Shown: positions 7,959-16,289 of the stretch, piece after piece
Numbering within the stretch: the first letter of the stretch is position 1
How the letters are laid out: each line of letters starts with the position of its first letter
Assembly (NCBI GenBank): GCA_046351215.1
Contig: JAXLYX010000006.1
Location: 558,001 to 622,000 of the forward strand
DNA length: 64,000 bases
Source of the DNA: JAXLYX01 sp046351215
Lineage (GTDB): Bacteria > Myxococcota_A > Polyangia > Polyangiales > Houyiibacteriaceae
Direction of reading: 5' to 3'
Notes under the pieces: generated by a model
Databases searched by the model: none
What the model was told of the DNA's origin: nothing
Seen by the model: only the letters and a program-made list of their open reading frames with translations
Translations under genes and position numbers: made by a program

Positions 7959-8636
7959 TCAGTCGGGGTCGACGATGCGCCAGAGGCCGTCCTCGCGGAC
8001 GAGCTCGACGCGGAACCGGTCGAGGTAGGGCATCGTCGCGTGGTCGCCGGCCTGCTCGATCGGGTTGTCGTCGTTCTCCCGGAGGGTGTGCACGAGGCGC
8101 TCGAGGTCCTCCCTCCCTTCGCCCTCGAAGCTTCGACGGAGCATCGCCTCGTCCATCCCCTCGCGATCCGCGGCGGGCGCGAGGCGGAGCAGGACGTCGT
8201 AGCGATGGTTCTCGGCGGCCCGCACGAACGCCCTTATCGCCGCGCGAGGCGTGGACTGATCGTAGGGATCGACGACGTTGCCGACGATGCGGTAGGCCCC
8301 GTCCTCGTAGACGAGCTCGAGGGTCTCTCCGTCGCCGTAGCGCAGGGTGGCCGTGCGGGTCGCGGGGCCCGCGGTGCGCTCGAGACGCGCGGCCATGGCC
8401 CGTGCCTCCGCCTCGTCCGACTCGATCCGGGCGACGAATTCCTCGAGGCTGGTCTCGCCGCGGACGCGGGCGGACAGGCGGCCGTACGCACGCTGGTAGC
8501 GCCCTTCGCGCACGTCGCGGGCGAAGGCCTCGACGACGTCCTCGGGGGACGTGGCCGCACCGTGCGCACACCCTGACAGCGCGGACGACACGGCGACGCA
8601 CACGAGCCTCCGAGCCCACGTTCGAGAGCGCGCCAT
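7959..8636 (-). CDS. Lipoprotein with NTF2-like layout, function unknown
   Basis: 225 residues from the ATG at 8636, which has AGGAA about ten bases upstream; an earlier in-frame start at 8657 is less likely. The N-terminus RRLVCVAVSSALSGC ends in a lipobox, so the mature protein would be lipid-anchored at the cysteine. The rest shows two repeats of the pattern 'EDVVEAFARDVREGRYQRAY ... YGDGETLELVYEDGAYRIV' and 'AAIRAFVRAAENHRYDVLL ... RVELVREDGLWRIVD', which looks like a duplicated NTF2/SnoaL-like fold. That fold call is inference. It has no obvious operon partner. Confidence 0.8.
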   Translation of the reverse strand: MARSRTWARRLVCVAVSSALSGCAHGAATSPEDVVEAFARDVREGRYQRAYGRLSARVRGETSLEEFVARIESDEAEARAMAARLERTAGPATRTATLRYGDGETLELVYEDGAYRIVGNVVDPYDQSTPRAAIRAFVRAAENHRYDVLLRLAPAADREGMDEAMLRRSFEGEGREDLERLVHTLRENDDNPIEQAGDHATMPYLDRFRVELVREDGLWRIVDPD

Positions 8637-8721
8637 GCCCGTGTTCCTACCGCCCACGCGGTCTCCGGGTCAATGGAAGGCTCGGGTGAAGGGAATCGCG
8701 GCCGATCCGCGGACCCTCTGG

Positions 8722-8727
8722 TACGAT
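8722..8727 (+). promoter_or_regulatory. -10-like TACGAT box before the TPR gene
   Basis: TACGAT ends seven bases before a GTG at 8735. An ATG at 8726 lies inside the box, so the GTG is the more likely start if this is the promoter. Confidence 0.45.
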
Positions 8728-8734
8728 GCGTCGC

Positions 8735-11700
8735 GTGTCGACCCCCGGTTCCGATAACCTCGATACGCGGCTCCTGCGATTCCGCAGCAATCCCGATGCA
8801 GCGACGGCCGAAGGCCTCGCACGAGCGCTCTACGATCGAGGCCGGGTCGTCGAGGCGATCGAGGTCGCCTCGGTCGCCGTCGCCGAACGGCCCCACGACG
8901 CGGCGCTGCACCTCTTGCTCGGTCGGGCGTGGGCGAGGGAGAACGATCTGCTCCGCGCGCAGCGTGCGCTCCTCGATGCGGCGAAGGCGGCGCCCAACGA
9001 CGTCGACGTCTACCGCGCGCTCGGAGACGTCCTGCTCCGGCGTGGCGATCGCGACCGGGCGGGCAAGGTGATCGAGCGCGCCCTGCAGATCGCTCCCGGC
9101 GATCCAACGCTTCTCGCGCTCCGCGGGCAGGTCGCGGGCGGAGCGCCCGCGGCGCCGGCCCCGGCTCCCGTTCCGGCCGCGCCCGTCGCGGCCCCGATCC
9201 CGGCCCCCGCGGCGCCCGTCGCGGCCCCCGCCCCGAGGCCCGCACCCGCGGCGGTCGCGAGGCCGGTGGCTCCGGCCGCCGCTCCTCCGAGGCCGGTCGC
9301 GCCCGTCGCGGCCCCGAAGCCGTTCTCGGTCCCCGTTCCCCCGAAGCCCGCGCCGCTCGCCTCGCCCGCGATGCACGACGAGTTCGACGACGACGGCGAC
9401 GCGACGATCGTGCGCTCCGATCTCTCGGCGCAGCTCGCCGAGGCCTCGGCGAAGCGGGCCGATCTCGCGAGCGTCCTCGCCGAGCAGCTCGGCAAGCCGC
9501 GCGCCTCCGCACCGGCCACGACCCCGGCCTCGACGGCCCGCTCCGCGCCGTTCGCCGGCCCCGTCGAGCCCCACCTCGGCGACGACATCCCGACCGCCAG
9601 CGTCGATCGGGAGACGCTCCTCGCCGCGGCGGAGGCCGCGCGAAGGGCCGCGGATGCGCGTGCCGCCGCTTCGGCGGCGTCGCATGCCGACGAGCCCCCG
9701 ACGCTCCAGGTGGCGCTGCCCTCGTCGGCGACGCCGCTCGAGCCGCCGACGATCCCCGATCGGCCCGTCGCGGCTCCGACGCCGAGTCCGGTCCCGCCTC
9801 CCGCGCCCGCCGCCCGCACGGGCGGTCCCGAGCTCCCGGAGCCCACCGCGTCGGCCGCTCCCTCCGGTCGCCCTGCCGCCCGTCGGAGCTCGCTCCCGCC
9901 GCCCGAGATCCCGCAAGGGGGAAGGCCGGGCTCGCCCGAGGAGATCGACGGCATCCTCTCGATGCTCGAGGAGCGACGGATCTTCGAGCCTCCCGGGGCC
10001 GAGGCGGCGACGTGGGTGCAGTCGGACACCGTGCGTCGAGCGGGCACGCCGCTCGGACGTTCGGTGCTCAAAGCATGGGCGTTCGGCGTGCTCCTCGCGG
10101 GCATCGCCTACGGCGGCTACGCGTACAACACGCACCGCAAGCACTCGCTCGCGGAGCGAAAGGTCGCCGAAGCGCGGGACGATGCGTTCCAGGGCGACCA
10201 CCGCGATCTGCTCGCGGCCGAGAGGCTCCTCCGCAAGGCCCGGGATCTCCATCCGACCGACGCCGACGGCCCGGAGGTGCTCGCGTTCGTCTATGCGCAG
10301 CGGGCGCTCGAGGACGGAGACGTCGCCGAAGGCGTCATCTCCGCCGCGGTGCGTCGCGGCACGGATCTGCATTCCGATGCGGGCATGCTCGGCGCCGCCA
10401 AGGCCGTCGCGGCCTGGGTCGGCGGCCGGCGTGACGTCGCGCTTCGAGAGGCCGCGGGCGCCGCCCGCGCGGGCGCGCGCTCGGCGGAGGTGCTCTACGT
10501 CGTCGGTCGGCTCGAGCAGCGCCTCGGGGCCGACGGCGCGCGGGCGCACCTCGACGCCGCGCTGCGCCTCCACCCCGATTTCCCACCCGCAGCGGTGGCT
10601 CTCGCGGTCGCGGACGCGGACGAGGGCAGGGTGGGCGAAGCCGTGGCCCGCCTCGAGCGCGTGGTGGCCCAGCATCCGGATCACCTCCGCGCACGGCTCT
10701 GGAAGGCCCTGCTCACGGCGGACGACGTCGATCCGGATCGGGCGCTCCAGACCATCGAATCGCTGAAGTCCTCGCTCCGCTACGGGGCGACCACCGATCG
10801 CGTGCTCGGGGCGTTGGTCCGGGCGCGCGCGCTGCGTCGCAAGGGCGACGAAGCGGGGGCCGGCCGTGCCGTCGACGCGGCGGCCGCTCTCGGCAACACG
10901 AATCCTCGCCTGCTCTTGATGGTCGCGCGGGAGGCGCTCGCCCTCGGTCAGCTCGCACGCGCCCACCAGGCCGTCGCGGCGGCGGTCACGGCGGCGCCCC
11001 ACCTGCCGGAGGCCCGGAAGCTACTCGCCGAGATCCTCGTCGCGCGACACGACGGCGCGGCCGCCCTGGCCGTGCTAGCGCCGCTCGACGCGAACGATCC
11101 GGAGGTCGTCTCGCTCACCGCCAAGGCGGCGATCGTCAGCGGTGACTCGGAGGCGCTCGCCCGTGCGAGCGAGACGATCGCGCGCTTCGTCGGCGAGCAT
11201 CCGGAGGCGTCTCCCTCGGTCCGTGCGCTGGCCATCCGCGTCGACGTCGTCCTCGCGCGCTCGCCGTCCGAGACCTACGAGCGGGCGAAGACCCTTGCGG
11301 CGGCCTCGGTCGCCGATCCCGACGTGACCCGCGCCCTCGGCGAGGCGGCGCTCGCGGCGCGCGAGGTGCAGCCCGCCCTGGCGGCGTTCACGCGGCTCGT
11401 CGCGCTCCTGCCGGAGGACGCCGACGCCCACTTCCTCCTCGGCCGAGCGAAGCGGACGAGCGGCCTCGCCGACGAAGCCAAGTCCGAGTTCGAGCGCGCC
11501 CTCGCCCTCGATCCGAACCACCTCGATGCCATGACCGGGCTCGGCTACCTGCTGCTCGACACGGGCGACTACGCGGGCGCCGACGCGCTCTACACGCGCC
11601 TCGCGGCCAAGGGCGGTCGCACGTTCGCCGGGCCCGCCGTGCTGGTCGGCCGGCTCGGTCGGGTCGAGGCCTTGCTCGGGCTCGGGCGCATCGCGGATGC

Positions 11701-12307
11701 GCGTGTGCAGTTCGACGGCGTGAGGCCGGACGAGCGCACGACGCCGGCCGCGCGCGTGGCGGGGACGCGCCTCGCGCTCCTCGACCATCGCCCTGGCGAC
11801 GCCGTCGCGTCGATCCGGCCCCTGGCCGAGGCGAACGACGCCACGCCCACCGTGCTCGCCCTCTTCGGCGACGCGCTCTACGCGGCCGGGGAGACGGATC
11901 TCGCGGGACCTCAGTACGAGCGGGCGCTCGCGCTCGATGGCTCCAATCCCGAGGCCCTGCTCGGCTACGCGACCATCCTCCTGCGCGGCGAGAAGGGGCG
12001 AGAGGCGCTCGAGATCCTGTTCCGCGCGAGGCAGGCGCTCGCCACCCGCATCCGTCCTCCGTCGGTCGAGGCGCGCCTGCTCACGCTCACGGGCCGCGCC
12101 CAGATCCTCGAGGGTCATGCCGAGGAGGCGCGCGGCTCGTTGCGCCAGGCGACGCAGCGCGAGGGCGTGCCTGCCGAGGCCTATTTCTTCCTCGGCGAGA
12201 CGCTCTCGGGCGTGAACTCGCCGGAGTCGCGCGCTGCCTACGAGCGCTACCTCGCCCTCGAGCCCACGGGACCGTACGCGGACCGTGCTCGGAGGGCCAT
12301 CCAGTGA
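8735..12307 (+). CDS. Large TPR membrane protein
   Basis: 1190 residues from GTG 8735 (an ATG at 8726 would add three). Residues about 15-135 hold three to four TPR units. Residues about 135-430 are a proline/alanine-rich linker of low complexity. One membrane helix (AWAFGVLLAGIAYGGYAY) lies near 448-468. The remaining 700 residues are a long run of TPR-like repeats ending LALEPTGPYADRARRAI. The layout implies a cytoplasmic N-terminal domain on a flexible tether and a large periplasmic TPR scaffold. Myxobacteria use such proteins in secretion, motility and envelope complexes, but which one is not shown by the sequence. The next gene encodes an AgmX-type lipoprotein. Confidence 0.85.
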   Translation: MSTPGSDNLDTRLLRFRSNPDAATAEGLARALYDRGRVVEAIEVASVAVAERPHDAALHLLLGRAWARENDLLRAQRALLDAAKAAPNDVDVYRALGDVLLRRGDRDRAGKVIERALQIAPGDPTLLALRGQVAGGAPAAPAPAPVPAAPVAAPIPAPAAPVAAPAPRPAPAAVARPVAPAAAPPRPVAPVAAPKPFSVPVPPKPAPLASPAMHDEFDDDGDATIVRSDLSAQLAEASAKRADLASVLAEQLGKPRASAPATTPASTARSAPFAGPVEPHLGDDIPTASVDRETLLAAAEAARRAADARAAASAASHADEPPTLQVALPSSATPLEPPTIPDRPVAAPTPSPVPPPAPAARTGGPELPEPTASAAPSGRPAARRSSLPPPEIPQGGRPGSPEEIDGILSMLEERRIFEPPGAEAATWVQSDTVRRAGTPLGRSVLKAWAFGVLLAGIAYGGYAYNTHRKHSLAERKVAEARDDAFQGDHRDLLAAERLLRKARDLHPTDADGPEVLAFVYAQRALEDGDVAEGVISAAVRRGTDLHSDAGMLGAAKAVAAWVGGRRDVALREAAGAARAGARSAEVLYVVGRLEQRLGADGARAHLDAALRLHPDFPPAAVALAVADADEGRVGEAVARLERVVAQHPDHLRARLWKALLTADDVDPDRALQTIESLKSSLRYGATTDRVLGALVRARALRRKGDEAGAGRAVDAAAALGNTNPRLLLMVAREALALGQLARAHQAVAAAVTAAPHLPEARKLLAEILVARHDGAAALAVLAPLDANDPEVVSLTAKAAIVSGDSEALARASETIARFVGEHPEASPSVRALAIRVDVVLARSPSETYERAKTLAAASVADPDVTRALGEAALAAREVQPALAAFTRLVALLPEDADAHFLLGRAKRTSGLADEAKSEFERALALDPNHLDAMTGLGYLLLDTGDYAGADALYTRLAAKGGRTFAGPAVLVGRLGRVEALLGLGRIADARVQFDGVRPDERTTPAARVAGTRLALLDHRPGDAVASIRPLAEANDATPTVLALFGDALYAAGETDLAGPQYERALALDGSNPEALLGYATILLRGEKGREALEILFRARQALATRIRPPSVEARLLTLTGRAQILEGHAEEARGSLRQATQREGVPAEAYFFLGETLSGVNSPESRAAYERYLALEPTGPYADRARRAIQ

Positions 12308-12327
12308 TCCCCTCGCCGGGGTGGTCG

Positions 12328-12347
12328 ACGCGCGCCTCGGCGCGCGT
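12328..12347 (+). terminator. Hairpin after the TPR gene
   Basis: Perfect nine-base inverted repeat ACGCGCGCC / GGCGCGCGT around a two-base centre, 20 bases past the stop codon. No T-run follows, so termination is uncertain. Confidence 0.4.
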
Positions 12348-12413
12348 ACGTCGTGTGACGCGCGATCCGCGTTCGCACCGTCCCGAGGCGAGCGTCCTTC
12401 CGGAGGTCCTCTC

Positions 12414-13169
12414 ATGAAGCATCGGCTCTCGACCCTGCTCGCGTTCGTCCTGGCGATCGGCTGCGGCTCCTCCTCGACCGGAGCGAGCCCGGCGAGCGAG
12501 CCCGGCGCGGGAGCATCCGCGAGCGGCTCCGAGGCATCCGGCGAGAGCGCGCCGGCCCCCGAGGCCCAGTCGGCTCCCGACGACGGGATGCAGGTGGAAG
12601 GCATCCTCGGGACCATCCCCCGAACCGCGGCCCGCACTGCGCTCCAGGCGAAGATGCCGCGCTTCCTGCAGTGTTTCGCGAACCGCGCGGCGGAGGTCGA
12701 CGTGCTCGGCGGACGCGCCGACCTGCTCTTCCACGTCGCGACCGACGGGAGCGTGGCCTGGGCACGGCTCACGGCCTCGACCGTGGGCGATCGGGTGACG
12801 GAGCGCTGCCTGCTCGACGTCGCCGCGACCGTCCGCTTCCCGCGCCCCGAGGGAGGCGAGGCGGAGGTCACCGACGCGATCGACGTGCCGCTCCCCGCGG
12901 ACGTGCGCCCTCCGCTCGACTGGACCGAGGCGCGCGTCTCGCAGGCGGTCCGGAGGCTCGCCTCCGCCCGTCGTTCGTGCCGCGTGGGCGACGCGACGAT
13001 GAATGTGACCGCGTACGTCGGACCGGGGGGCGAGGTGCTCGCCGCAGGCGCGGCCGCGAGCGTTCGCGAGGCGGACGACACCATCGATTGCGTGGTGGAG
13101 GCGGTGCGTTCCGCTTCGTTCCCGGACCCGGGCTCGTATCCGGCCAAGGTCCGCTTCGCGCTGCCATGA
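12414..13169 (+). CDS. Lipoprotein with two AgmX/PglI-like C-terminal domains
   Basis: 251 residues. The ATG has GGAGG upstream. MKHRLSTLLAFVLAIGC gives a lipobox with Cys17, followed by a Ser/Ala/Glu-rich spacer to about residue 60. Then come two related domains. The first has GRADLLFHVATDGSVAWARL, TVGDRVTERCLLDV and FPRPEGG, the signature of the AgmX/PglI C-terminal (TonB-like) family known from M. xanthus gliding proteins. The second repeats the plan in shorter form (GGEVLAAG, DTIDCVVEAVRSASFPDPG). Likely a periplasm-facing partner of an envelope machine. The stop overlaps the truC start by four bases. Confidence 0.8.
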   Translation: MKHRLSTLLAFVLAIGCGSSSTGASPASEPGAGASASGSEASGESAPAPEAQSAPDDGMQVEGILGTIPRTAARTALQAKMPRFLQCFANRAAEVDVLGGRADLLFHVATDGSVAWARLTASTVGDRVTERCLLDVAATVRFPRPEGGEAEVTDAIDVPLPADVRPPLDWTEARVSQAVRRLASARRSCRVGDATMNVTAYVGPGGEVLAAGAAASVREADDTIDCVVEAVRSASFPDPGSYPAKVRFALP

Positions 13170-13834
13170 GCCGGCCGGAGGTCCCGATCCTCCACGTCGA
13201 CGACGACGTGGTGGTCGTGAACAAGCCGGCGGGGCTCGTCGTCCACCGGGGGTGGGCGAACGAACGTCACGTCGTGATGACCTTGGTGCGGGATGCGCTC
13301 GGCAGCTGGGTGTATCCGGTGCACCGGCTGGATCGCCAGACGTCGGGCGTGCTGGTCTTCGCTCGCCATCCCGAGGCCCAGCGAGCCCTCTCCGCTTCCT
13401 TCGCCGGACAAGCAGTGGAGAAGCGGTATCTCGCGATGGTGCGCGGCCTCCTCGAGGCGCCGGGGACGATCGACTACGCGATCCCGCGCGACGAGGACGG
13501 CGAGCGTGTACCGGCGGTCACGGACTACGAGCCGATCCACGTCATCCCGCACTACACCTTCGTGATCGCGATCCCCCGCACCGGACGGCTCCATCAGATC
13601 CGGCGCCATTTCAAGCACGTGGACCATCCGATCGTGATGGACAAGAAGCACGGTCGAGGGGTCTTCAACCGCGTCGCCGAGCACGAGCTCGGCATCGTGC
13701 GGATGGCGCTCCACGCCCGGACCCTCGCGTTCCCCCATCCGACCACGAGAGAGCGCCTCTCCTTCGTCGCGCCCGTGATCGATCTCGGCCCGGCGTTCGG
13801 ACGGCTCGGCCTCGCGTCGGAGCATTGGGCCTGA
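13166..13834 (+). CDS. truC: tRNA pseudouridine synthase C-like (RluA family)
   Basis: 222 residues, short like TruC, with no S4 domain. The catalytic motif HRLDRQTSG holds Asp56, and VVNKPAGLVVHRG and TGRLHQIRRHFKHVDHPI are the other family motifs. DKKHGRGVFNR matches the TruC/YqcB branch, which makes pseudouridine 65 in some tRNAs. The ATG overlaps the stop of the preceding lipoprotein gene (ATGA), an odd partner for an RNA enzyme but clear translational coupling. Subfamily assignment is good; the exact substrate is inferred. Confidence 0.88.
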   Translation: MSRPEVPILHVDDDVVVVNKPAGLVVHRGWANERHVVMTLVRDALGSWVYPVHRLDRQTSGVLVFARHPEAQRALSASFAGQAVEKRYLAMVRGLLEAPGTIDYAIPRDEDGERVPAVTDYEPIHVIPHYTFVIAIPRTGRLHQIRRHFKHVDHPIVMDKKHGRGVFNRVAEHELGIVRMALHARTLAFPHPTTRERLSFVAPVIDLGPAFGRLGLASEHWA

Positions 13835-13985
13835 ACGCCGACGTTTCCCTACCGCGCCACGAGGCGTTTCGGTGCGTAGCTCAGGCCGCGATCGCAAAAC
13901 GCGAATCCCCAGCGTATCATCCCCCGAACCGGCGGGCGTCCGGCCCGGGGGCAGCAAGTCGAGCGAATCGGAGGAGGGCAACGAA

Positions 13986-14600
13986 ATGAAGCGCAGCGTG
14001 AAGACCATCGGCCTCTTGGGTATGGCCGTCGCACCCCTCCTGGCCCTGATGTCCGCCGCGTGCGTGACGCGGACCGCGGGCACTGCGGGCTCGACCGTCG
14101 TCGTTCAGCCCCAGGTGGCCTCGGGCGTCACGGTGGTCGAGGCTTCCTGCACGCCGGGCGCGCAGGAGCAGTGCAACGGCCTCGACGACAACTGCAACGG
14201 CGCGATCGACGAGGGCTGCGGCTACTCGAGCGGTCAGCTCCAGGTCACCCTCGCGTGGAACACGGGCGCGGACATCGATCTGTACGTGACCGATCCGAAC
14301 GGCGAGACGATCTACTACGGCTCGAACACCTCGAGCTCGGGCGGTCACCTCGACCACGACGCGCGTGGCAACTGCGGCGGCAGCGGCGCGGCCACCGTCG
14401 AGAACGTCTTCTGGGCGAACAACCCGCCCCGCGGCACCTACAAGGTCGAGATCCACTACTGGGCGGGCAGCGACTGCAGCACGAACGCGGGTCCCACGCC
14501 GACCACGCTGTCGATCTCGGCCGGCGGCCGGATCCTCGGCGCGTACAACTACACCCTGGTTCCCGACCAGCGCATCCCCATCGCCGCGTTCCCGCTCTGA
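13986..14600 (+). CDS. Lipoprotein with MopE-like Cys motif and a C-terminal beta domain
   Basis: 204 residues. GGAGGGC precedes the ATG. A lipobox ends at Cys26 (LALMSAAC). Near residues 61-78 lies CNGLDDNCNGAIDEGC, the MopE/metal-binding repeat common in myxobacterial surface proteins, present here once. From about residue 95 a beta-rich domain (AWNTGADIDLYVTDPNGE, YYGSNTSSSGGHLDHDARG, TYKVEIHYW) resembles the DUF2135/YfaP type, which often binds metal through Asp and His. It is probably a surface or periplasmic protein. A possible TATCAT box lies about 65 bases upstream. Function unknown. Confidence 0.8.
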   Translation: MKRSVKTIGLLGMAVAPLLALMSAACVTRTAGTAGSTVVVQPQVASGVTVVEASCTPGAQEQCNGLDDNCNGAIDEGCGYSSGQLQVTLAWNTGADIDLYVTDPNGETIYYGSNTSSSGGHLDHDARGNCGGSGAATVENVFWANNPPRGTYKVEIHYWAGSDCSTNAGPTPTTLSISAGGRILGAYNYTLVPDQRIPIAAFPL

Positions 14601-14614
14601 GCGACGCGTCGTCC

Positions 14615-14650
14615 ACGGAGCCGTCGGGGGAGTCCCTCCGGCGGCTCCGT
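14615..14650 (+). terminator. Hairpin between lipoprotein and TPR genes
   Basis: Nine-base perfect arms ACGGAGCCG and CGGCTCCGT around an 18-base loop that can pair further. It is followed by CGTTCCGTCG, the same string that follows the hairpin at 44634-44667. No T-run. Confidence 0.5.
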
Positions 14651-14701
14651 CGTTCCGTCGTCGGCTTGAATCCGGCGCGATCCTTGAAAGAATCGGCGGC
14701 G

Positions 14702-15220
14702 ATGACCGAACAGGACGAGCGCTGGGAGCAGGTCGAGGAGGGCGTCGAGCTGCTCGAGACCGGAGCGGTGGACGAGGCCGTGGCGGAGCTTCTCCGCGCC
14801 GTCGAGGCGCATCCCGAGAACGAGCTCGCGCATTGTTTCCTCGGAAACGCGTTCTTCGAGAAGGAAGACTACGATCGCGCGCTGAAGTGCTACGTGGCCG
14901 CGCTCGAGCGCGCTCCCCGGTACGTCGGCGCGATGATCGGCGCGGGGCAGACCCTGCGCATGCTCGGGCAGCACGACAAGGCGCTCCGCATGGCGCGCCA
15001 GGTCCTGCTCGTCGAGAAGGACGACCCCGACGCGCTCTACCTCGCCGGCTGCGTCCACTTCCAGCGCGGGGAGAACCACGCGGCGGCGACGTACCTGCAG
15101 CGTTTCCTCGAGACCCGCCCGGAGATCGAGGTCGCCCTCGAGGTCGAGGGCATGCTCAAGGTGCTGCGCGGCGACGTCTCGCCCGCGGTCGACGAGCCGC
15201 TCGACGACTCCGACGACTGA
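14702..15220 (+). CDS. Small TPR protein
   Basis: 172 residues, soluble. Three to four TPR units between about 10 and 130 (AVDEAVAELLRAVEAHPENE, AHCFLGNAFFEKEDYDRALK, ALYLAGCVHFQRGENHAAAT), then an acidic tail ending DEPLDDSDD. TPRs are protein-binding scaffolds; the partner is unknown. The possible -10 element AAGAAT lies eight bases before the ATG, after TTGAAT at a 17-base spacing. No ribosome site is clear. It converges on the AgmX-type membrane protein gene. Confidence 0.85.
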   Translation: MTEQDERWEQVEEGVELLETGAVDEAVAELLRAVEAHPENELAHCFLGNAFFEKEDYDRALKCYVAALERAPRYVGAMIGAGQTLRMLGQHDKALRMARQVLLVEKDDPDALYLAGCVHFQRGENHAAATYLQRFLETRPEIEVALEVEGMLKVLRGDVSPAVDEPLDDSDD

Positions 15221-15236
15221 GCGTCTGTCGGCCCCT

Positions 15237-16223
15237 TCAGTGGAGCTGGAAGGGGTACTCGACCGTGATCGTCGGGCGGGTGAAGCGCGGGAAGCGGGCC
15301 GCCCGGACCGCGCGCGCCATGCACGAGCCCTCCGGCGTACCAGCGAAGTGGCCGGTCGCGAAGGCGGTCGTCACGCGGCCGCTGCCCGCGATGGTGACGT
15401 GCAGCACCGCGGAGCCATGCCCTTCCGTGCACGCGGCGACCGCATCGTGGACGGCCTGGAGACCGGCGAGGACCTCCGCACGCTCCGGCACCTCGGGCAG
15501 GGTCGCGTCGTCCACGCTCGCCTCGCGGGGCGACGGCTCGTCGATCGGCGTCGCGGCGGACCTCGGAGCCGGCGCACGGCGGGCTCCGGTCGAGGTCGAG
15601 GGAGGCGCCGCCGGAACGCTCGGGAGGGGCGCGGGGGCCGCCGAGGCGGCCTCCGGCGGGGTCGCGGGTGGAATGGCAGCGGGCGCTTCGACGCCCGTCG
15701 TCGGGGGCGCCGCGGCGGCGGCGGCCGGCCGTTCCCCTTCGGGACGGGTCGAGCGCGTCAGGGCGAAGCCCGCGGCCGGCAGCACGAGGGCGAGCACGAC
15801 GAGGCCCACGCGGCGGGACGGTCCTCGGGGCCGAGCGGCCGGATCGGCCGGCTGGGCCGTCGCGGCCGGGGCCTTCGGCACGACCCTCGAGGCCTCGAAG
15901 GACGGCGGGTGCTCGCTCAGCGAATGGAGCACGAGCCCGAGATCGATCCGGTCGCCGGAGCCCGCGGAGGGCCCCGAGCCGGGTGGCGAGGGCGCGTCGT
16001 CGCGCGTGAGCGGAGGCAGGGGCGGCACGGGGACCGCCGGCGGCTCGAGGCTCGACCGGGCCACCACGCCCGAGCGGGGCGGAGGCGGCGGCGCCGAGCG
16101 TCTCGCCACGCCGGGGGGCAGGGGAGGCGGAAGGGTGCGCGGTCGGGTGGGAGCGGAGGCTGCCGCATCGAGCGGCTCGGCGCTCGGGGCTTCGTCTTGC
16201 CGTTGCTTCGTCGAGGTCGTCAT
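15237..16223 (-). CDS. Membrane-anchored AgmX/PglI-type protein
   Basis: 328 residues. The N-terminal 130 residues are proline/alanine-rich and presumably cytoplasmic. One membrane helix lies near 138-155 (VGLVVLALVLPAAGFALT). A second Pro/Ala-rich stretch leads to a C-terminal domain with LHVTIAGSGRVTTAFATG, CMARAVRAARFPRFTRPT and a final ITVEYPFQL, the AgmX/PglI TonB-like fold. The arrangement is that of a TonB-like protein spanning the periplasm. Family members are linked to adventurous gliding in M. xanthus; a motility role here is inference. No ExbB/ExbD pair is adjacent. Confidence 0.82.
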   Translation of the reverse strand: MTTSTKQRQDEAPSAEPLDAAASAPTRPRTLPPPLPPGVARRSAPPPPPRSGVVARSSLEPPAVPVPPLPPLTRDDAPSPPGSGPSAGSGDRIDLGLVLHSLSEHPPSFEASRVVPKAPAATAQPADPAARPRGPSRRVGLVVLALVLPAAGFALTRSTRPEGERPAAAAAAPPTTGVEAPAAIPPATPPEAASAAPAPLPSVPAAPPSTSTGARRAPAPRSAATPIDEPSPREASVDDATLPEVPERAEVLAGLQAVHDAVAACTEGHGSAVLHVTIAGSGRVTTAFATGHFAGTPEGSCMARAVRAARFPRFTRPTITVEYPFQLH

Positions 16224-16289
16224 CGGAGACTTCCACGCCCTCCTCGCATCTCGCCCGAGGAGGGCACCAACGTCGTAGGTGTAGGGTCG

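Noticed and set aside
8234..14083. Very long minus-strand open frames opposite the TPR and lipoprotein genes (about 920 and 1000 codons)
   Set aside because: They are antisense shadows in GC-rich DNA, with Arg/Gly/Asp-rich low-complexity translations and no family motif; the plus-strand genes have clear domains.
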